Part shown: positions 44,291-53,627 of the stretch, one piece after another
Position numbering within the stretch: the first letter of the stretch is position 1
Layout: each line of letters starts with the position of its first letter
Assembly: GCF_022811845.1 (NCBI RefSeq)
Contig: NZ_CP064266.1
Coordinates: 4,216,001 to 4,280,000, forward strand
DNA length: 64,000 nucleotides
Source of the DNA: Bacillus pseudomycoides
GTDB taxonomy: Bacteria > Bacillota > Bacilli > Bacillales > Bacillaceae_G
Reading direction: 5' to 3'
Notes under the pieces: generated by a model
Seen by the model: only the letters and a program-made list of their open reading frames with translations
What the model was told of the DNA's origin: nothing
Database searches by the model: none
Program-made: the position numbers and the translations under genes

Positions 44291-45355
44291 CTAACAAAGC
44301 GATTTATCGCCCAATCTCCAACTAAACCACCGCGCATGACCATCTGTTTCCCCAACCGTTTCACGATATTCTTTTCCATTTATAAAATAATCGAGATGAA
44401 GATCTCTATCCCACATATTGTTATAAAGATGGAAAACATCCCGTTTCGCACCAATTTCTTTAACTTTTTCTACTAATTTATGTTTTACACTCTCTGGTAT
44501 TTGATTCGCTACATGTGTATGGAAAACACAAATCACCGAATCCTCTGGAATTTGTTTTGCAATGTCTGAAAGAAGAGATACTCCATCTCCTTCTATTAAT
44601 TTTACAGATTGTTCTTTTAAACAAGCTGCTGCGTGATCGAATATCTCGAGTCTTTCTTTATGCTCAGGCCAAATAAGTGAGCGTAACCATAAATAATCTT
44701 CCTCATTATTTAAATCATTTATATGTAAATCAAGTCCGATTCTTTCTACGACAGGTGGACTTTGTTGTAAGAAAAATGGCTGATTCTCCCCTTTTATTTC
44801 TGATTTCAAATGAACTTTAGAGTCTTTATTTCCAAACACCTCTCCTGTTCCATAAGAATAGCTGTATTGATCCCAGAACAGCTGTAAACCAGCACTTGTC
44901 CCAATTTCAATTAGCGCTAAAGGCTTATTCACTTTATTAAACATATAACAAAAACTCGGATATAAATATGTACATCGTCTTACTTCGTTTGTCTGCACTA
45001 GCTTTATTTTTAAAATATTGATTATCTCTTCCCTATGAATCTGACAAAAATCTTTAAAATGTTGAAAAGAATGTTCTAGATTTTTTTCTGGAGCCGAAAC
45101 AAGGCTACCATAGTATTGTTTTAATACATGATTATTCCCTTTCAGTAATAAATGGTGAACGGCACCAAATAATAAGTTAGGAGTTGGTTGACCAAGTTGT
45201 GCGTGTGACGCTAATGCAAGGATTTCCTCATCTTCTGAAATTTCCAATGATAAATGTTCGTATAAATCGCTCGATCCTTTACATTCTTTTATAGAAAAAT
45301 TTCTAAATAAGTTGAAGATTTGTTCTTGTGTAAGCAGATCAATTCCTCCAATCAC
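44291..45355 (-). CDS. DUF2332-family protein
   Basis: A 354-residue soluble protein matching the DUF2332 family. It shows LFGAVHHLLLKG near the start, IGTSAGLQLFWDQYSYSYG (a methyltransferase-like GxSxG loop), ERIGLDLHINDLNNEED, and a C-terminal GHARWFSWRLG. Function is unknown, although the central segment resembles a SAM-binding fold. The start is uncertain: the GTG at 45355 is before a GGAGGA site, and a CTG about 6 bases after that site (45337) may be the real one. Confidence 0.82.
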   Translation of the reverse strand: MIGGIDLLTQEQIFNLFRNFSIKECKGSSDLYEHLSLEISEDEEILALASHAQLGQPTPNLLFGAVHHLLLKGNNHVLKQYYGSLVSAPEKNLEHSFQHFKDFCQIHREEIINILKIKLVQTNEVRRCTYLYPSFCYMFNKVNKPLALIEIGTSAGLQLFWDQYSYSYGTGEVFGNKDSKVHLKSEIKGENQPFFLQQSPPVVERIGLDLHINDLNNEEDYLWLRSLIWPEHKERLEIFDHAAACLKEQSVKLIEGDGVSLLSDIAKQIPEDSVICVFHTHVANQIPESVKHKLVEKVKEIGAKRDVFHLYNNMWDRDLHLDYFINGKEYRETVGETDGHARWFSWRLGDKSLC

Positions 45356-45459
45356 ATAATTTAATATTCAGAATAATTTTAACATAAATACAATTATTAG
45401 TACATTTGTACTTATTTTGCTAAAAAGACTTATCCTTCAAGATAAAAGGAGGTAGCAAA

Positions 45460-46011
45460 TTGAATAGAAATATAACCTATACTTTCCTCATATTAATCAC
45501 ATTTCTTATTAGCTGTTCAAAAGAGCAATCCTTTTATATGTACTTCCATGAAAAGATGCAAAACATGCATTTTGGACAAAAGAACAATTCCTACACTCTC
45601 ATTCATACAGAAATGAATGTTTCACAAGAAAATGATGCTATAGCGATATTTACAGAGCATAACCAGCAAGGTGAACAAATATTTATTGCTTATTTTGAAA
45701 AAGAAAATGGCAAATGGAATTGGATAAGAACTACAGGAACTGAATGGAATAGCCCCGTAAGATGGACTTCCATTCATCAAATCCCTTACATTTATGCTGG
45801 AACAATTCGCGATAACGCTATTACTAAAGTTTATGTCGGGAACAAAAATGCAAAAATCATTACTGTTGAAGGAACGAAAAGGTTTTGGTATGTCGTTAGT
45901 AATACAGAATGGGCCGATGTTAAATTTGAAAAAGATGATGGTACACAAGAAGTGGTTAGACAAATTGATGAAGATATTTTAAAAGATTGGCATAATAAAA
46001 ACGTCCGATAA
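45460..46011 (+). CDS. Putative lipoprotein of unknown function
   Basis: A 183-residue protein with a lipoprotein signal peptide (TFLILITFLISC, Cys19). The mature part is beta-rich and contains repeated aromatic/acidic strands (YFEKENGKWNWIRTTG, EWADVKFEKDDG), without a family I recognise. The start is TTG at 45460, 6 bases after AAAGGAGG. Followed by a strong hairpin; monocistronic. Confidence 0.72.
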   Translation: MNRNITYTFLILITFLISCSKEQSFYMYFHEKMQNMHFGQKNNSYTLIHTEMNVSQENDAIAIFTEHNQQGEQIFIAYFEKENGKWNWIRTTGTEWNSPVRWTSIHQIPYIYAGTIRDNAITKVYVGNKNAKIITVEGTKRFWYVVSNTEWADVKFEKDDGTQEVVRQIDEDILKDWHNKNVR

Positions 46012-46028
46012 AAATACCGGACGTTTTT
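45997..46028. terminator. Bidirectional terminator between the lipoprotein gene and lsrB
   Basis: Hairpin AAAAACGTCCG / CGGACGTTTTT with T-runs on both sides. Confidence 0.88.
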
Positions 46029-46038
46029 CATTTCAGCA

Positions 46039-47082
46039 TTAAAAATTATACTTATCAATATTATCCTTCGTAAACACAACTCGTTCCGGCAGTACGATAA
46101 TTCCATTTCCATCTGCTTCGTAGTCATAACCTTGAATAGAATTCGGTTCCACTTTCACTTTACCTATATTCGGAACTTCAAAGCTATCGCCAACTTTTAA
46201 TTTCTTCCCTTTTACCACAATTTCATTTGCAACATAAGTGGCAAGTGCACCTTGCTGTTTTACATCCCATAACCCAAATTGTTGAACAGTTCCTCGTTTT
46301 ACATAATCATGCATTACATTTGGAGTTGAAAATCCTGTCACAACTACCTTTTTATCCATTTTTAAGTTTTCAGCAGCTTGTGCCATTGCTGGAAGTGCCG
46401 TTGCATCTGGACAAATTACCGCATTGATATCTGGATAAGTCTTTAAAATGCTTTCTCCAACTGATAAGGATTTTTGTGCGTTATTTTCTCCGTACTGCGT
46501 CGTTACAATTTCCCACTTCGGATATTTTTCTTTTATGATTTCTTTTGCTTTTGTTACCCACTGGTTCTGATCTGTTACAGTCGGACTTGAATAGAAGAAT
46601 GCTACTTTTCCTTTATCTCCAATTTGTGATGAAGTCATTTGAATTAATAGATTTGCAAGTTGCTCCGGCGTTCCTTGGCTTATATAAAATGAACGATCTT
46701 TCGGATTTACATCAGAATCCCATGTTAAAACTGTCATTCCCTTTTTCTTTGCTCTCTGTAATGATTGCGACAGACCATCAACCGATGTAGATGAAACCAT
46801 TAACGCATCATAGTTTTGATTAATAAAATTATTTATATATTTCACTTGTCCTGATACACTCGCCTCTGATGGACCATCATATTTCACTTGCACCCCTAAT
46901 TTATCTCCCATTTCTTTTGCCCCTTCACCACCTGATGTAAAGAAGCCAACCCCTGTCAATTTCGGAATGAATGCAAATTTCACATCATCTGCTTTTTTCT
47001 TGTCTGCTGTTTTGCTAGAACATGCAATTAAACCGATAATACAAATAGATATAATGATAAAGATCTCTAGTTTTCTTTTCAT
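46039..47082 (-). CDS. lsrB: Autoinducer-2 ABC transporter substrate-binding lipoprotein
   Basis: A 347-residue periplasmic-binding-protein-type lipoprotein (lipobox LIAC, Cys21). Every AI-2 contact residue known from Salmonella LsrB has an equivalent: Lys41 (IPKLTG), Asp122 (TWDSD), Asp171-Gln172 (TVTDQNQW), and Pro225/Ala227 (ICPDATA). It binds the furanosyl, R-THMF form of AI-2 in known homologues and delivers it to LsrACD. The ATG overlaps the lsrD stop (ATGA). Last gene of the lsrACDB unit. Confidence 0.93.
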   Translation of the reverse strand: MKRKLEIFIIISICIIGLIACSSKTADKKKADDVKFAFIPKLTGVGFFTSGGEGAKEMGDKLGVQVKYDGPSEASVSGQVKYINNFINQNYDALMVSSTSVDGLSQSLQRAKKKGMTVLTWDSDVNPKDRSFYISQGTPEQLANLLIQMTSSQIGDKGKVAFFYSSPTVTDQNQWVTKAKEIIKEKYPKWEIVTTQYGENNAQKSLSVGESILKTYPDINAVICPDATALPAMAQAAENLKMDKKVVVTGFSTPNVMHDYVKRGTVQQFGLWDVKQQGALATYVANEIVVKGKKLKVGDSFEVPNIGKVKVEPNSIQGYDYEADGNGIIVLPERVVFTKDNIDKYNF

Positions 47083-48077
47083 GACATTTCCCCCTTATGC
47101 AATTTCCTTCTTTTCCACATAGTGAGTTGCTGTAATTTGAAATGCCTAGTAATAACAGAGAGGATCAGTATAATGCCAATAACTACATTCGACTGTTCAT
47201 TCGTTAAACCTATCATTTGTAAACCGTACTGCATCACCCCAATAAATATACTTGCTAGTACTGTTCCAAGAATACTTCCTTTTCCCCCAGTGATGAGTGT
47301 ACCACCTAATACAACTGCCGTAATAACCGGCAGAATTGTCTCGTTTCCAATATCAGCTCGAGCTGAGCCAAAATATGCTGTTAAAAAAGCGCCTCCTAAT
47401 CCACCTCCTAACCCCGAAAGAATATATGCGATAATGACTACCTTTTTTGTGCGAATGCCGGAATATTTCGCAGCTTTTTCATTCGTACCCGTCAGCATGA
47501 CATAACGACCATACCTTGTTCGATGAAGTAATATTGTAAACAAAACAGTCAGAAGGAAAAGTAACCATACTAAATTAGGAATTCCTATAAAACTCCCATT
47601 TGCAAGTTGCACGTAAGAATCCGGTAACCCACTTATCCCTTCATATCCGCTGGCATTTGAGCCACCCGAGATAACAAGAGCAGTTCCTCCATATAAAAAC
47701 ATCGTTCCAAGTGTAACAACAAGAGGTTCTACATCTGTCATTTTAATAATTAGCCCATTGATACAACCTGCTAGGCAACTAATAAACAAGGCAAGAATCA
47801 CAGCTAAAATAACCGGAATTCCATTCATCCAGAGTACACCAATAAGGATTGAGGTAAGCCCCATAATCGATCCTACAGATACATCAATTCCACCTGTTAC
47901 AATTACAAAAGTCATTGGAATTGCAGCAATCGTAATAAAAACGAAGTCATTCATACTGAAAAGTAAATTACTAATATTAAAAAAGTCATTGTTTAATAAA
48001 CCAAAGAGAATGAACTCTATAATAAGTAATACAATAAGAACTCCTTCCCATCTTAAAAATCCACGTGCATACTTCAT
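47079..48077 (-). CDS. lsrD: AI-2 ABC transporter permease
   Basis: About 332 residues, an integral permease of the BPD_transp_2 (RbsC/LsrD) type with eight to ten hydrophobic segments. It has GGIDVSVGSIMGLTSILIGV in the first half and VVLGGTLITGGKGSILGTVL in the second, as in ribose-type permeases. The frame opens at 48119, but the start at 48077 is chosen because it forms an ATGA overlap with the lsrC stop and follows AAGGATG. It pairs with LsrC to form the channel. Confidence 0.92.
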   Translation of the reverse strand: MKYARGFLRWEGVLIVLLIIEFILFGLLNNDFFNISNLLFSMNDFVFITIAAIPMTFVIVTGGIDVSVGSIMGLTSILIGVLWMNGIPVILAVILALFISCLAGCINGLIIKMTDVEPLVVTLGTMFLYGGTALVISGGSNASGYEGISGLPDSYVQLANGSFIGIPNLVWLLFLLTVLFTILLHRTRYGRYVMLTGTNEKAAKYSGIRTKKVVIIAYILSGLGGGLGGAFLTAYFGSARADIGNETILPVITAVVLGGTLITGGKGSILGTVLASIFIGVMQYGLQMIGLTNEQSNVVIGIILILSVITRHFKLQQLTMWKRRKLHKGEMS

Positions 48078-49051
48078 AGATTCATCCTTCTTTCTTCCAA
48101 CTGTCTTATTCCCTTCCATTTTTTTGAAGTACTGTCTAATATAATAATCAGTAATAGTAAAAATCCTGATATAGCACTATTCCAAAAAGCAGGTATTTTT
48201 AAAAAGACTAGTGAACTACTTATAGCTTCTAAAAAAATGGCCCCTAGTGCTGCTCCAAATATAGAACCTGTTCCACCTTTTAAATGAATACCCCCGAGAA
48301 CAGCAGCAGCAATTACTTGCAACTCAATTCCTGTACCAGTTTGATTTGGCACAAATCCGATATTCATAACAAATATGCAGCCTGCAACCCCTGCGCTTAT
48401 TCCCGAAATAATAAATGCACATATTTTCACCTTGTCTACCGGTATTCCGATGAGACGCGCTCCATCTTCATTATCTCCGGTAGCATAAAAATATCTCCCA
48501 AAAGGTGCTTTCGTTAAAAAGATATATAATAATAGTAAAATAGCAAAAATGATCCATACTGTAATAGGCAATCCTAGTATCGTGGCAGAAGACATCTGTT
48601 TATAAGACTTAGGAATATCTTCAATCCATTTGCCACCTGTATATATCAACATCGTTCCTCTAATAATTCCTAACATTCCTAATGTCATAATAATTGCGGG
48701 CACACGAAACTTCGTAACTCCAATGCCATTTATCATTCCAATGACAGCTCCAAGCAAGATTGCAACAATGATTGAAATTAAAATGCTATTACCATTTGTC
48801 AAAAACATCCCACAAATCGCTGCACTTAATCCCATAATAGAACCGACTGAAACATCAATATTTTTCGTAAATAATACGAACGATTGACCAATAGCTAGTG
48901 TGACTAAGATAAGACTTGATTTCATAATTAAAGAAAGCGAACTAAACTGAACAAAGCTAGGATTAATAATTCCTACGACGGCTATGTAAATAAGTAATAA
49001 AATGATAATGGATGTTTCATGCATTTTAAATATATTTAAAAAACGTTTCAT
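48074..49051 (-). CDS. lsrC: AI-2 ABC transporter permease
   Basis: A 325-residue BPD_transp_2 permease, partner of LsrD. It shows FTKNIDVSVGSIMGLSAAIC, NGIGVTKFRVPAIIMTLGML and AAVLGGIHLKGGTGSIFGAA. About nine hydrophobic segments are visible. Its ATG overlaps the lsrA stop by 4 bases, so translation is coupled through the whole lsrACDB unit. Confidence 0.92.
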   Translation of the reverse strand: MKRFLNIFKMHETSIIILLLIYIAVVGIINPSFVQFSSLSLIMKSSLILVTLAIGQSFVLFTKNIDVSVGSIMGLSAAICGMFLTNGNSILISIIVAILLGAVIGMINGIGVTKFRVPAIIMTLGMLGIIRGTMLIYTGGKWIEDIPKSYKQMSSATILGLPITVWIIFAILLLLYIFLTKAPFGRYFYATGDNEDGARLIGIPVDKVKICAFIISGISAGVAGCIFVMNIGFVPNQTGTGIELQVIAAAVLGGIHLKGGTGSIFGAALGAIFLEAISSSLVFLKIPAFWNSAISGFLLLLIIILDSTSKKWKGIRQLEERRMNL

Positions 49052-50541
49052 TCCGTTACACCTTCCCTTCCCACATATGCAAGGCGTGTAACTTCATCTA
49101 TACAAACTTCTCCTTTCTCTAAATGAGAAACAAGTTTTCCATTCCTCATCACATATACGCGGTTTGCTAATTGAACAATTTCTTCTACATCTGAGGAAAT
49201 GAATAAAATTGCAAGTCCTGATTGTTTTAAATTTTGAATTGCCTCATACACTTCTAATCTTGCTTTCGCATCAATCCCGCGCGTTGGTTCATCAAGAATC
49301 ATTACTTTAGGTTCGCAAGCAAGATATTTAGCTAATACAACTTTTTGTTGGTTTCCCCCTGATAAAGATGTCATTTTTTCATCTTTACTGGGAACGGCTA
49401 TCCGAAACTTATGAATATACGCTTCTGTTAAAGCGCTTTCTTTTTTAAGATTTAAGAAAAAAGCACTGAGTCGATGTAAAGACGCTGATGTTATATTTTC
49501 TTTAACAGACGCAATTGAAAAGATACCATTACCAGCCCGATCTTCTGGAACATATACCATCCCTTTATCTAATCGTTTGCTCGTAGAACACTTTGCAATT
49601 GACTCCCCTTCTAATAAAATATCCCCTGACCGTATGGGCCTTATCCCATATAACACTTCTGCTAATTCCGTTCTACCCGATCCAACAACACCAGCAATCC
49701 CTACAATCTCTCCAGCATGTACATTTAGTGATATATTCTGAAATGCATAACTCGACAGATTTGTTACCTCTAATACTTGTTGAGAAAGTTTCATCGTTTC
49801 TTGAGGTACCACTTTCTTCTCCTCTTGTTTATAATCTTTTAGCAATAATCCCTCCATTAGCATGTCGTATGTATAATCTGATACTTCCCCTTGACTCACT
49901 ATCATTCCATCACGCAAAATAGCTACTTTATTTGTAATCTCAAAGATTTCAGGAAAACGATGCGTAATATAAATCATTCCGATTCCCTTTTCTTTCAAGT
50001 CTTTTATCAGCACAAAAAGACTCTTTATTTCATGAGTTGTTAATGTCGATGTTGGCTCATCTAAAATAAGAATCTCTGCTTCTCTTATTAATCCTCTTAA
50101 TATTTCTACTAATTGTTGCTGTGCAATTGATAATGAACCTCCAAGCTCATTAAGTTTAATATTCCAACCTAAACTTCCTATCAGCTTATGAATCTTTTTT
50201 CGAAGTTCCTTCTTTCGCGCTTTTATTCCGATACATATATTCTCTTCAATTGTCATATGAGGAAAAATTAACGGTTCTTGTGGGATTAAATAAATACCAT
50301 TTGAATGTGCTTCTGCTGGATTAGAAAAACTTTGCACTACTCCTTTTACATATATCTCCCCAGCATCATATGAGTATAAACCTGTTAATATTTTCATCAA
50401 TGTTGATTTTCCAGCACCATTTCCTCCTACTAGAGCGTATACATCTCCGCGTTCTAATTCCAAAGTAACCTCTTTTAGTACAAGTTGGTCTGAAAATGAT
50501 TTACTAATTTGGTTCACCTCTAATAAGGGCACGTTCTCCAC
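49048..50541 (-). CDS. lsrA: AI-2 ABC transporter ATP-binding protein (dual NBD)
   Basis: A 497-residue sugar-type ABC ATPase with two NBDs. NBD1 has GGNGAGKST and ILILDEPTSTLTTHE, and its signature is the divergent LSIAQQQLVEI. NBD2 has a degenerate Walker A GVVGSGRTEL (Arg for Lys, normal in RbsA/MglA/LsrA), LSGGNQQKVVLAKYLAC and MILDEPTRGID. The GTG at 50541 follows GGAGGG by 9 bases. First gene of the transporter unit, divergent from lsrR. Confidence 0.93.
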   Translation of the reverse strand: MENVPLLEVNQISKSFSDQLVLKEVTLELERGDVYALVGGNGAGKSTLMKILTGLYSYDAGEIYVKGVVQSFSNPAEAHSNGIYLIPQEPLIFPHMTIEENICIGIKARKKELRKKIHKLIGSLGWNIKLNELGGSLSIAQQQLVEILRGLIREAEILILDEPTSTLTTHEIKSLFVLIKDLKEKGIGMIYITHRFPEIFEITNKVAILRDGMIVSQGEVSDYTYDMLMEGLLLKDYKQEEKKVVPQETMKLSQQVLEVTNLSSYAFQNISLNVHAGEIVGIAGVVGSGRTELAEVLYGIRPIRSGDILLEGESIAKCSTSKRLDKGMVYVPEDRAGNGIFSIASVKENITSASLHRLSAFFLNLKKESALTEAYIHKFRIAVPSKDEKMTSLSGGNQQKVVLAKYLACEPKVMILDEPTRGIDAKARLEVYEAIQNLKQSGLAILFISSDVEEIVQLANRVYVMRNGKLVSHLEKGEVCIDEVTRLAYVGREGVTE

Positions 50542-50544
50542 ATC

Positions 50545-50738
50545 TTGTCACCCTCCTTTATACGGAACAATTTTTGAGAAAAAGATTTTTTGTTCTACTT
50601 GTTTTGTAGCATTGTATATCCCTTTTTTCATATCTAGAACATATTTTTCTTGGGCATAATAGCTATTTCTATCGGTATAAACAAAATAAATAACACATAT
50701 GTTTAAGCATCGGTCAATTGTTGAAAGGGATGAAGAGA
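50545..50738. promoter_or_regulatory. lsrA-lsrR divergent promoter region
   Basis: An AT-rich, 194-bp control region. On the minus strand, TTGTTT, 17 bp, TATTAT (around 50643-50671) is a reasonable sigma-A promoter for lsrA. LsrR should bind here; I cannot identify its operator by eye. Confidence 0.4.
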
Positions 50739-51671
50739 ATGTCACAGCTGAACTTTGAAGAAAATTTGTTAACAAAAGTAGCCTGGTATTACTATAAAGA
50801 TCATTTAACGCAGCAGGAAATCGCTTCTTTGCTTCACATTTCACGAAATAAGGTCGTTCGGTTATTAGATAAAGCTCGAGCTGAAGGTGTCGTTACATTT
50901 CATGTAAAAGGTACGGGTTTACATTGCTTAAGCATTGAACGTGAACTAATTAAAAGATTTCATTTAAAAGACTCTTTTATTATCCCTACGCTAATGGAAA
51001 ATTCCCCTTCTTCTTTAGGGAAAGCTGCAGCGCAATATGTAGAAACGCATTTACAGCACGGAGAATTACTCGGTATTGGATGGGGAGAAACAATATCAAA
51101 AATGCTAGAAAACATTCATTTTGAACCATCTATGCAATTTTCAATTGTTACCCTTACAGGCGGTGTAAATCACTATCTTCCTAGGAAACAAAATTATTTA
51201 AATCACATGCAAGGAGAACTTCATATCATTCCTACTCCATTTTTAGCATCCACAACCGAGATGGCGCAAAGCATCCTCTCAGAACCACCAGTCAAAGATA
51301 TGCTACATGTCGCTTCACTTGCTAATACAGCAATAGTTGGTATTGGTGGTTTATCTCATGATGCAACCATTGTAAAAGAAGAAAAATTAACGCTTCGTGA
51401 AATGACCTATATACGAAGTCAAAATGGTGCCGGAGATATTCTAGGACAATTTTATAATACACATGGAGAATTACTAGAACTTCCCCATCACGACCGCCTA
51501 ATTGGTACATCTCTTTCAGCTCTTCAAAAGATGAAACACGTAGTCGGTGTAGTTGGCGGTGAAGAAAAAATAGATGCAATTTACGGAGCCTTAAAAGGTA
51601 GATTCATTCATACATTAATTACCGATGAGGACACAGCACTCTCCCTATTAAGAAAGGAAGGTGAATCATAA
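50739..51671 (+). CDS. lsrR: LsrR, SorC/DeoR-type regulator of AI-2 uptake
   Basis: About 310 residues: an N-terminal HTH (HLTQQEIASLLHISRNKVVR, near residue 23) and a SorC-type sugar-phosphate-binding domain (residues about 60-305; LGIGWGETISKML, VTLTGGVNHY, VGIGGLS and the final VGVVGGEEKIDAI). In the Lsr paradigm it represses the operon until phospho-AI-2 binds. The start at 50739 has AAAGGGATG at 8 bases; upstream in-frame starts lack this. Its stop overlaps the lsrK start as TAATG. Confidence 0.92.
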   Translation: MSQLNFEENLLTKVAWYYYKDHLTQQEIASLLHISRNKVVRLLDKARAEGVVTFHVKGTGLHCLSIERELIKRFHLKDSFIIPTLMENSPSSLGKAAAQYVETHLQHGELLGIGWGETISKMLENIHFEPSMQFSIVTLTGGVNHYLPRKQNYLNHMQGELHIIPTPFLASTTEMAQSILSEPPVKDMLHVASLANTAIVGIGGLSHDATIVKEEKLTLREMTYIRSQNGAGDILGQFYNTHGELLELPHHDRLIGTSLSALQKMKHVVGVVGGEEKIDAIYGALKGRFIHTLITDEDTALSLLRKEGES

Positions 51672-53233
51672 TGTCTTCTCTATTAGCTTATGACGCGGGT
51701 ACTGGTAGTATCAGGGCCGTCCTTTTCGATTTACAAGGAAATCAGCTTGCTGTGAGTCAAAAAGAGTGGGTTCATAAACCCGACTCTCGTTATCCTGGTT
51801 CTATGAATTTTGATGTGATAGAGAATTGGAAACTCGTTCAAGAATGCACAAAAGATGTACTTCAAAAAAGCAACATATCCCCTTCTTCCATTAAAGGGAT
51901 TAGTGCAACAAGTATGCGCGAAGGATTTGTTTTATATGATAAAAGTTGGCAAGAAATATGGGCATGCGCGAACGTTGATGGCCGTGCTTCTTCTGAAGTA
52001 AGTCAATTAAAACAGATTCGCTCCCATCTTGAAGAAGATTTATATATGAAATCAGGGCAAACTTTTGCACTTGGCGCTCTGCCTAGGCTACTTTGGATTC
52101 AAAAACATCAACCTGATATATATGATAAAATCCATTCCTTTACAATGTTAAACGATTGGATTTTATATAAATTGTGCGGGGTATTACAAATAGACCCTTC
52201 AAACGGATGTACGTCTGGTATTTTTGATTTAGAAAATAGAACTTGGGATAATTCGATTGCTGAGCAATGTGGTCTAACTCTATCATTTTCTCCAAATGTA
52301 AATGAGGCTGGTACAGTCATTGGTAGTGTCACAAAACAAAGTGCAGAGCTGACAGGGTTAGAAGTAGGAACACCGGTAGTTGCTGGGGGCGGAGATGCCC
52401 AGATGGCTTCACTCGGTTCGGGAGTCGTACATCCTGAACAAACATTTATTTGCGGAGGGAGCTTTTGGCAACAAGAAGTAAATATAACAAGTCCAAAAAC
52501 AGATTCAAATGCTCGTATTCGCGTCAATTGCCACGCTATCCCTACACTTTGGCAATATGAAACAATCGCTTTTTTCCCTGGACTTGTAATGAGATGGTTT
52601 CGAGATGGTTTCTGTCAGGAAGAAAAACGAATTGCCGATGAACTTGATGTGGATGCTTACGAATTACTAGAAGAACAAGCAAAACAAGTGCCTGTAGGAT
52701 CTTACGGTATTATTCCTGTCTTTTCAAATACAATGAATTATATTTCTTGGCGCCATGCCGCACCTTCTTTCATCAACTTAAGCTTAAACGCTGATAAATG
52801 TGGAAAGAAAGAACTGTTTCGCGCCCTCGAAGAGAATGCTGCATTTGTAACACTCGGAAATTTAAAGTTAATACAATCATTAACAGGAAAGTTCCCTTCT
52901 GAAGTGATATTTGCAGGCGGTGCTGCAAAAGGAACACTATGGCCGCAAATTGTTGCAGATGTTCTCGGAATTCCTGTCAAAGTACCAGTTGTAAAAGAAG
53001 CTGCTGCTTTAGGAACAGCAATCGCCGCTGGAATTGGCGCTGGAATATATGACTCTATGGAAGATACAGCTCAAAAATTTGTTAAATGGGAAAACATATA
53101 TAAACCAAATGCTGAAAATCATAAACTATACCAACAATTCTATCAAAAATGGAAATCAGTCTATGAGAAACAACTTTCACTAGCAGATGCAGGATTCACA
53201 TCACATATGTGGATTGCACCAGGTGCACTATAA
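51671..53233 (+). CDS. lsrK: Autoinducer-2 kinase
   Basis: A 520-residue FGGY-family carbohydrate kinase. AYDAGTGSIRAVLFDLQG at the N-terminus is the phosphate-1 loop; VVAGGGDAQMASLGSGVV is the mid-domain hinge and catalytic Asp region; VIFAGGAAKGTLWPQIVADV is the C-terminal adenosine loop. It phosphorylates linear AI-2 (DPD) in the cytoplasm, trapping it and making the LsrR inducer. Its start overlaps the lsrR stop by one base. Confidence 0.94.
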   Translation: MSSLLAYDAGTGSIRAVLFDLQGNQLAVSQKEWVHKPDSRYPGSMNFDVIENWKLVQECTKDVLQKSNISPSSIKGISATSMREGFVLYDKSWQEIWACANVDGRASSEVSQLKQIRSHLEEDLYMKSGQTFALGALPRLLWIQKHQPDIYDKIHSFTMLNDWILYKLCGVLQIDPSNGCTSGIFDLENRTWDNSIAEQCGLTLSFSPNVNEAGTVIGSVTKQSAELTGLEVGTPVVAGGGDAQMASLGSGVVHPEQTFICGGSFWQQEVNITSPKTDSNARIRVNCHAIPTLWQYETIAFFPGLVMRWFRDGFCQEEKRIADELDVDAYELLEEQAKQVPVGSYGIIPVFSNTMNYISWRHAAPSFINLSLNADKCGKKELFRALEENAAFVTLGNLKLIQSLTGKFPSEVIFAGGAAKGTLWPQIVADVLGIPVKVPVVKEAAALGTAIAAGIGAGIYDSMEDTAQKFVKWENIYKPNAENHKLYQQFYQKWKSVYEKQLSLADAGFTSHMWIAPGAL

Positions 53234-53258
53234 CACATTACATAAAGGAGTGAACAAT

Positions 53259-53621
53259 ATGCTCAAAGTAAATGAAAAGGATTTCTCCTATCGCTTTGGT
53301 AACCATGGTCCCAAGTATTTAGTGAAAGGTCCTAATATTGACCTTGGTGTTGTAGTCATTCAACCGGGCCAAGAGTTTCAAAATCACTATCATACTACAT
53401 GTGAAGAAATTTTTTATGCTCTAGAAGGTGAAATTGATTTCTATATTGATAATGAAAGAGTCCCTGTAAAACAAGGTGACGTCTTGCAAGTTCGTCCTCA
53501 CGAATCTCACTATCTCATTAACCGCTCAGACCAAGTTTTTAAAGCTGTTTTTATTAAATCACCACATTTACAAGAAAAAGATACTGTACAAACAGAAAAT
53601 CCAAAATTAACGAAGGAGTGA
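53259..53621 (+). CDS. Cupin-domain protein in the lsr operon, in the place of lsrG
   Basis: A 120-residue single cupin. Motif 1 is GQEFQNHYHTTCEEIFYALEG, with metal ligands His-Tyr-His and Glu; motif 2 is GDVLQVRPHESHYLIN with the last His. A metal-binding beta-barrel is therefore predicted. The frame is open upstream into lsrK, but AAAGGAG lies 8 bases before the ATG at 53259. It sits between the AI-2 kinase and lsrF, where enteric operons carry lsrG, the phospho-AI-2 isomerase; lsrG belongs to a different fold and none is seen here. An isomerase or sugar-phosphate-processing role is inference from position. Confidence 0.88.
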   Translation: MLKVNEKDFSYRFGNHGPKYLVKGPNIDLGVVVIQPGQEFQNHYHTTCEEIFYALEGEIDFYIDNERVPVKQGDVLQVRPHESHYLINRSDQVFKAVFIKSPHLQEKDTVQTENPKLTKE

Positions 53622-53627
53622 TTCACC

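Noticed and set aside
49048..50541. Degenerate Walker A (GVVGSGRTE) in LsrA taken as a defect
   Set aside because: Arg at this position is normal in the second domain of RbsA/MglA/LsrA-type ATPases.
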